NCBI GenBank assembly: GCA_000710935.1
Contig: BAYV01000003.1
Location: forward strand, 38,765 to 102,764
DNA length: 64,000 bases
Direction of reading: 5' to 3'
Origin: Iodidimonas nitroreducens
Lineage (GTDB): Bacteria > Pseudomonadota > Alphaproteobacteria > Sphingomonadales > Rhodothalassiaceae
Part shown: positions 60,269 to 64,000 of the stretch, one piece after another
How positions within the stretch are numbered: the stretch's first letter is position 1
Layout: every line of letters begins with the position of its first letter
Program-made: the position numbers and the translations under genes
The notes under the pieces: model-generated
What the model was told of the DNA's origin: nothing
Databases searched by the model: none
Seen by the model: only the letters and a program-made list of their open reading frames with translations

Positions 60269-60272
60269 AGGC

Positions 60273-60746
60273 TCAGTTTTCTCCGCTGAAATTAAGAGTA
60301 CGGCGCGACATAGCCGCGATCCCGGACAAGGCATCGCGATCATCAAGGCTATGAACCAGCAAAACGCCCTGCAACATATCGCAGGTGACCGTACCCGGTG
60401 TGAGGGTGATGGAATTGCCCAAAATCACCTGCCCCAGATCATGGGGATTTTCGGCTTCGAATTTCAAAAAGCCAGGGCTGATATCAAGCTTTGGCGAGAG
60501 AATGGCGCGGATCACCGCAAAATTGGACTGGGCGATTTCCTTGAGCAACCACATCCAATAGCCAAGAATGGACAGACCAAGCTGCACCGGCACCGTATCT
60601 TTGGTGATGATCCCAAGATGGCGGGAAAGCCAGATCACAAAAAGGCATGAACCAAGCCCCAAGGATAACAGAAGCGGCTCATAGATCCCCGACCATAAAA
60701 GCCAGGTGCCACAAAGCGCCAAAAATAAAACAAGACTTCTGATCAT
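60273..60746 (-). CDS. mrpE: Mrp-type antiporter subunit E
   Basis: A 157-residue subunit with two N-terminal helices and the MrpE signature (LGNSITLTPGTVTCDMLQGV, LLVHSLDDRDALSGIAAMSR). ATG 60746 is preferred; TTG 60755 is in frame. First gene of the Mrp operon, so its upstream region 60747-60952 must hold the promoter. Confidence 0.92.
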   Translation of the reverse strand: MIRSLVLFLALCGTWLLWSGIYEPLLLSLGLGSCLFVIWLSRHLGIITKDTVPVQLGLSILGYWMWLLKEIAQSNFAVIRAILSPKLDISPGFLKFEAENPHDLGQVILGNSITLTPGTVTCDMLQGVLLVHSLDDRDALSGIAAMSRRTLNFSGEN

Positions 60747-60952
60747 GCCCCTCAATCGCCATTTTTTTGAATGATCGTTTTAATGTTCAGCCTGATGCCA
60801 AGCGGCACGCTGACATGTGACTACAAAGAAACGTGGCCCTTGTAAATGATCAGTCGAAAAATTGCCTGTATGTGGGGTCTTTCCGGATAATTTCAGGGCA
60901 AATTTTCAACCAAAAAGAACCCATTCTGCTGATCAGAACATGCGATACCCCC
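60747..60952. other. Gap between Mrp operon and RTX gene
   Basis: Both flanking genes run leftwards, so this gap holds the end of the RTX transcript and the start of the Mrp operon. A short weak hairpin TTCTG-N5-CAGAA (60924-60938), with TGGGTTCTTTTT beyond it on the minus strand, could be the RTX terminator. I see no clear promoter consensus and no gene. Confidence 0.4.
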
Positions 60953-63900
60953 TCACCAAACCACATGTTCAATATCGGTGAAATCGATTTTTGAACCATC
61001 CTCAAAGCTGATCGTACCCGATACATTTTCGCCCAGATCAAGCAGATTGCCGCTGAGATTGCTTCCCTCGAAACTGGCACCATTTTCGATGGCAATGGTC
61101 CAATCCTGCCCATTGCCAACGGCGGCGGATATGTCGATCACATCCGTCCACGCCCCATCGCCGCCATCGATGCGATCACGGCCAGCATTGGCCTCGATCA
61201 GGAAAATGTCCGCGCCTTCGCCCCCATCAAGACGATCATTGCCCTCGCCACCCGACAGAACATCATTGCCAGCACCGCCATCGAGGCGATCATTGCCCTG
61301 AAGGCGTCCGCCGATCAGTATGTCGTCGCCATCGCCGCCGAACAGCTCATCGTTCCTTGTCCCGCCATCGATGACATCATTGCCCGCACCGCCTTCGATA
61401 TGATCCTGGCCATCACGACCGAAAATTTCATCGTCACCGTCGGTGCCCACAAGACGATCATTCTGATTGGTGCCCTCGATCACCTGCCCCGGCGTAGCAT
61501 CCCCACCGTCAGCGGAGAGGCTATCGCCAGCAGGAGGCAGCGCAATTTTGATGCTGGCGCTATCACGACCGCCCGCAGCATCCGTCACCTCGATGGTAAC
61601 AAGGCGCTCGCTTTCGCCTTCCGCCCCCAGGCGGCTTTCATCGGCAATGCGCAGGTCCCCGTTCACAGGATCAATGCTGAAAGCCCCATCCTCATTGCCG
61701 CCACTGATGGCAAAGGTCAAAGCCCCACCCTCGGGATCTGTGGCATCGAAATCAAACACCGTCATGCCATCACTGATCCCACCCGACAGATCAACCGGCA
61801 CCGCCCCATCATCGGGCAATTCCACAGGCACAGGATCAAAACGGATCGATTTCAGCGTGAAATCAGAATTATCGCCCGTTGGTTTTCCGGTAACATCAAT
61901 CGCCTCGATCCTGATCGCGGCAATGGCCGCCCCGCCCACACCCAAGCTGAAGGCAAAAGATGACCCCGACAGCTTTGTGCCGGTATCAGGGCTCATCACC
62001 CCGGTGGCAATAACCTGGCCCTCGGCATCAAAGGCCGTCCATCGGCCTTGTTCGCCACCCGGAAATTCACCTTCGATCTGGCGTTCAGTGATCAATTCCA
62101 CATTGCTCACCGGCTCATCAAAATTGATGGCCAGCGATTCCGATGTTCCACTTTCGGCCATAAAATCGATCTGCGTGCCGATCCGCCCGCCGCTCACCCC
62201 GATGCCATTAGAGGCATTCACCGCCAGATTGACCGGATTACCATCGGCACCCTGTGCCGTTATGGTGGCAAAATCACCCAATCGACCGCTCGAACCATCT
62301 GCGGGATCGATCACCAAAGTGCTGGCATCAAGGCTGGTTGTGCCCTCGACTTCAGAAGCAACCGTCAGGATCGGCACATCATTGGTGCCCGCCACCTCAA
62401 TGCTGATGCGCTCTTCGCTCACCCCGCCCCGGCCATCATCCACCTGATAGGTGAAGCTGACGCTGCGGCTTTCCCCCAAGCCCAAATCCTGAAAATCATC
62501 ACCGGGATCAAAGCTGAAGCTGCCATCGGCATTCACCACCACCGAGCCTTCATCCGGCCCTTCGAGAAGGCTGAAGCTCAAGACATCGCCATCACCATCA
62601 ATGGCAAAAAGCTGGCCATTGACGACGGGCCCATCCTCAACAGCAGAGACGAGCCCCGGAATGGCCATCGGCACATCATTCACATCCTGCAGGCGCACCA
62701 CAAGATCACCCTGATCGGTGCCGCCCTTGCCATCCGAGACCTCGATCACCAGACGATGTTCGGCCTTTGCATTGAAATCAAGGGCATCGCCATTGGCAAC
62801 GGTGACGATACCGGTCACAGGATCGATGCTGAAGGCCCCATCCTCATTGCCCGAGATAATCGAGAAGACGAGATCATCGCCATCGAGATCGCTGCCATCG
62901 AAATCCGCCACCAATGTTCCATTGGCGGCTTTTTCCGAGAGTTCTGCCTCATAGCCATCCGCACCGGCCACAGCAGGCGGAATTTTATCGAAACTGACTG
63001 ATTTCAAAGTGAAATCGGAATTATCGCCGGATGCTTTTCCGGTGACATCAATGGCTTCGATCTTAATCGAGAAAACCGGCACGCCGCCGGTATCGATATC
63101 ATAGCGCACGGATGAACCCGATAAGCGGGTGCCTTCATCCAGATTGAGCAATCCGGTGGCCACGATATTGCCATCGGCATCAAAAGCCGTCCACCGGCCC
63201 TGCTCACCGGTTGGAAATTCATTTTCAATCTGCCGTTCGCTGACCAGCGACACATTCACCACCGGGCCATCAAAGTTCAGGGTCAGGGCCTCGGATGCAC
63301 CGCTATCAGCCATGAAATCGATCTGGGTGCCGATCCGCCCGCCATTCACCCCGATGCCATTCCCATTGGTGAGCGCCAGATCGGCGGGATGGCCATCCGC
63401 CCCGCTAGAGGTAATGGTCACGAAATCGCCCAGCCGCCCCATCGACCCATCATTGGGATCAATCACAAGGCCGGTTCCATCAAGGCTCACATGCTCGATC
63501 CCCGATTGATTGAGGCTCAGGATCGGCGGATGATTGGGATCGGCCAATGTCACCTGCAAGGAAGCCCGATCCACACCACCATGAGGGTCGCTCACCTCAA
63601 CCACCAGATTACGGATCGCACCATCCGAAAGATCAGGCTCCACGCCGGGCGCGAAGGTCACCACCCCGGTGGCGGCATCGATCAGGAAGGCCCCATCCTC
63701 ATTGCCTGAAATGATCGAGAAAACGAGATCATCGCCATCAATATCGCTGGCCCCAAAATTGGCGACAAAAGCCGGATCGGATGCGGATTCGATCACCGCA
63801 CCCCCACCAAGGCTGATCTCCTGCCCGGCTGGTGAGGTATCCACAAGGGGATCGGTGCCCGTAAAATCAAAGCCCATCGCCATGGCCGGATCACCGGTGG

Positions 63901-64000
63901 CAACCCCGCCTTCGGCATCGGTCGCGATATCCCCGGCGCTGCGCACCCCATCGAATATCTGAACCCCGTGAATGGTGCCGGAAAATTCCTGCGCAGGATC
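60953..64000 (-). CDS. Large RTX/cadherin-like secreted protein (5' end beyond window)
   Basis: The minus-strand frame is open from the right edge, giving at least 1015 residues; the GTG at 63946 is in frame but not a credible start, because codons upstream continue (SGTIHGVQIFDG). It has cadherin-like modules with SGNEDGAF-type cores (three copies), a duplicated module of about 165 residues (61835-62326 and 62987-63478), and C-terminal RTX repeats of the GGxGxDxLxGGxGxD type (about 61150-61471). The end after the RTX block (GTISFEDGSKIDFTDIEHVV) looks like a type I secretion signal region. This suggests a calcium-stabilised surface or secreted adhesin-like protein. No type I secretion genes are visible. 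Confidence 0.85.
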   Translation of the reverse strand, partial: DPAQEFSGTIHGVQIFDGVRSAGDIATDAEGGVATGDPAMAMGFDFTGTDPLVDTSPAGQEISLGGGAVIESASDPAFVANFGASDIDGDDLVFSIISGNEDGAFLIDAATGVVTFAPGVEPDLSDGAIRNLVVEVSDPHGGVDRASLQVTLADPNHPPILSLNQSGIEHVSLDGTGLVIDPNDGSMGRLGDFVTITSSGADGHPADLALTNGNGIGVNGGRIGTQIDFMADSGASEALTLNFDGPVVNVSLVSERQIENEFPTGEQGRWTAFDADGNIVATGLLNLDEGTRLSGSSVRYDIDTGGVPVFSIKIEAIDVTGKASGDNSDFTLKSVSFDKIPPAVAGADGYEAELSEKAANGTLVADFDGSDLDGDDLVFSIISGNEDGAFSIDPVTGIVTVANGDALDFNAKAEHRLVIEVSDGKGGTDQGDLVVRLQDVNDVPMAIPGLVSAVEDGPVVNGQLFAIDGDGDVLSFSLLEGPDEGSVVVNADGSFSFDPGDDFQDLGLGESRSVSFTYQVDDGRGGVSEERISIEVAGTNDVPILTVASEVEGTTSLDASTLVIDPADGSSGRLGDFATITAQGADGNPVNLAVNASNGIGVSGGRIGTQIDFMAESGTSESLAINFDEPVSNVELITERQIEGEFPGGEQGRWTAFDAEGQVIATGVMSPDTGTKLSGSSFAFSLGVGGAAIAAIRIEAIDVTGKPTGDNSDFTLKSIRFDPVPVELPDDGAVPVDLSGGISDGMTVFDFDATDPEGGALTFAISGGNEDGAFSIDPVNGDLRIADESRLGAEGESERLVTIEVTDAAGGRDSASIKIALPPAGDSLSADGGDATPGQVIEGTNQNDRLVGTDGDDEIFGRDGQDHIEGGAGNDVIDGGTRNDELFGGDGDDILIGGRLQGNDRLDGGAGNDVLSGGEGNDRLDGGEGADIFLIEANAGRDRIDGGDGAWTDVIDISAAVGNGQDWTIAIENGASFEGSNLSGNLLDLGENVSGTISFEDGSKIDFTDIEHVVW
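61150..61471 (-). repeat. RTX calcium-binding nonapeptide repeats (protein-level)
   Basis: Within the large CDS, several tandem nonapeptides such as GGAGNDVIDGG, GGDGDDILIGG and GGAGNDVLSGG encode a parallel beta-roll that binds calcium. At DNA level the repeats are imperfect because codons vary. Confidence 0.85.
61835..63478 (-). repeat. Internal duplication of about 165 residues (two copies)
   Basis: Copy A at 62987-63478 and copy B at 61835-62326, on either side of cadherin-like segments. Shared runs include GGRIGTQIDFMA, GEQGRWTAFDA, IEAIDVTGK and GDNSDFTLKS. The unit is not one I recognise. Confidence 0.8.

Noticed and set aside
61150..61471. Repetitive DNA that could be taken for a CRISPR or minisatellite array
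   Set aside because: Repeats are in-frame nonapeptide codons of an RTX domain with variable third bases and no spacers.
62048..63001. 317-residue frame antisense to the RTX gene
   Set aside because: Shadow of a repetitive GC-rich gene; composition is dominated by Ile, His, Arg and Ala.
1..64000. Mobile elements, phage genes, defence systems or RNA genes
   Set aside because: No transposase, integrase, toxin-antitoxin, restriction or CRISPR gene, and no recognisable tRNA, rRNA or riboswitch was seen by eye; small RNAs cannot be excluded.

Overview
The window reads as chromosome of an alphaproteobacterium. The evidence is the flagellar gene set (FlbT, FlaF, MotE, a DUF1217 protein, a DUF6468 protein and a CtrA/FtcR-type regulator), a TTAA-N7-TTAA CtrA-type box in a flagellar promoter region, and several large TonB-dependent receptors. 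An Mrp-type antiporter operon and a calcium-binding RTX protein would suit a saline or marine habitat, but that is inference. I cannot name the genus. Coding density is high and almost every gene is intact. I saw no insertion sequence, prophage, CRISPR array, tRNA or rRNA.

Region 1 (1-16,050) holds uptake and housekeeping genes. A LacI-type regulator (cut by the left edge) is divergent from a TonB-dependent receptor, with a shared control region holding two palindromes. Next come an MDR-family NADPH oxidoreductase and a DMT-family exporter. A FecI sigma factor, a FecR anti-sigma regulator and an STN-domain TonB receptor form a cell-surface signalling set, followed after a terminator by an M28 lipoprotein peptidase. 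Upstream of fecI lie a CNT-type nucleoside transporter and a radical SAM/SPASM protein whose genes overlap, and a DUF938 methyltransferase.

Region 2 (16,075-53,210) is a nearly complete flagellar island of about 36 genes: fliG-fliP-fliN-fliH-fliF; fliL-fliM-DUF6468-motE; flhB-fliR-flhA-fliQ-fliE-flgC-flgB; fliI; DUF1217-flaG-flbT-flaF-fliC; flgN-flgJ-flgI; an FtcR-like regulator; flgL-flgK-flgE-motB-motA-exported repeat protein; flgF-flgG-flgA-flgH-second FliL-like protein; flgD-fliK-degenerate GGDEF membrane protein. Together these make the export apparatus, C-ring, MS-ring, rod, P- and L-rings, hook, filament and stator. Not seen here are fliO, fliJ, fliD, fliS, fliX, flhF and chemotaxis genes.

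Region 3 (53,332-60,746) is one tightly overlapping operon for a multi-subunit Mrp-type cation/proton antiporter (E-F-G-B-C-D-D-small protein-D). It has three separate proton-channel-like subunits and one small membrane protein of unknown function.

Region 4 (60,953-64,000) is the C-terminal part of a very large secreted protein with cadherin-like modules, a duplicated module of about 165 residues that I do not recognise, and RTX calcium-binding repeats. Its start lies beyond the right edge.

Most of this is recognisable biology. The points most worth a second look are the radical SAM/nucleoside-transporter pair, the exported repeat protein heading the motAB operon, the insertion in FliP, the degenerate GGDEF protein, the repeated AAATAYC-type motif in flagellar promoters, and the duplicated module of the RTX protein.
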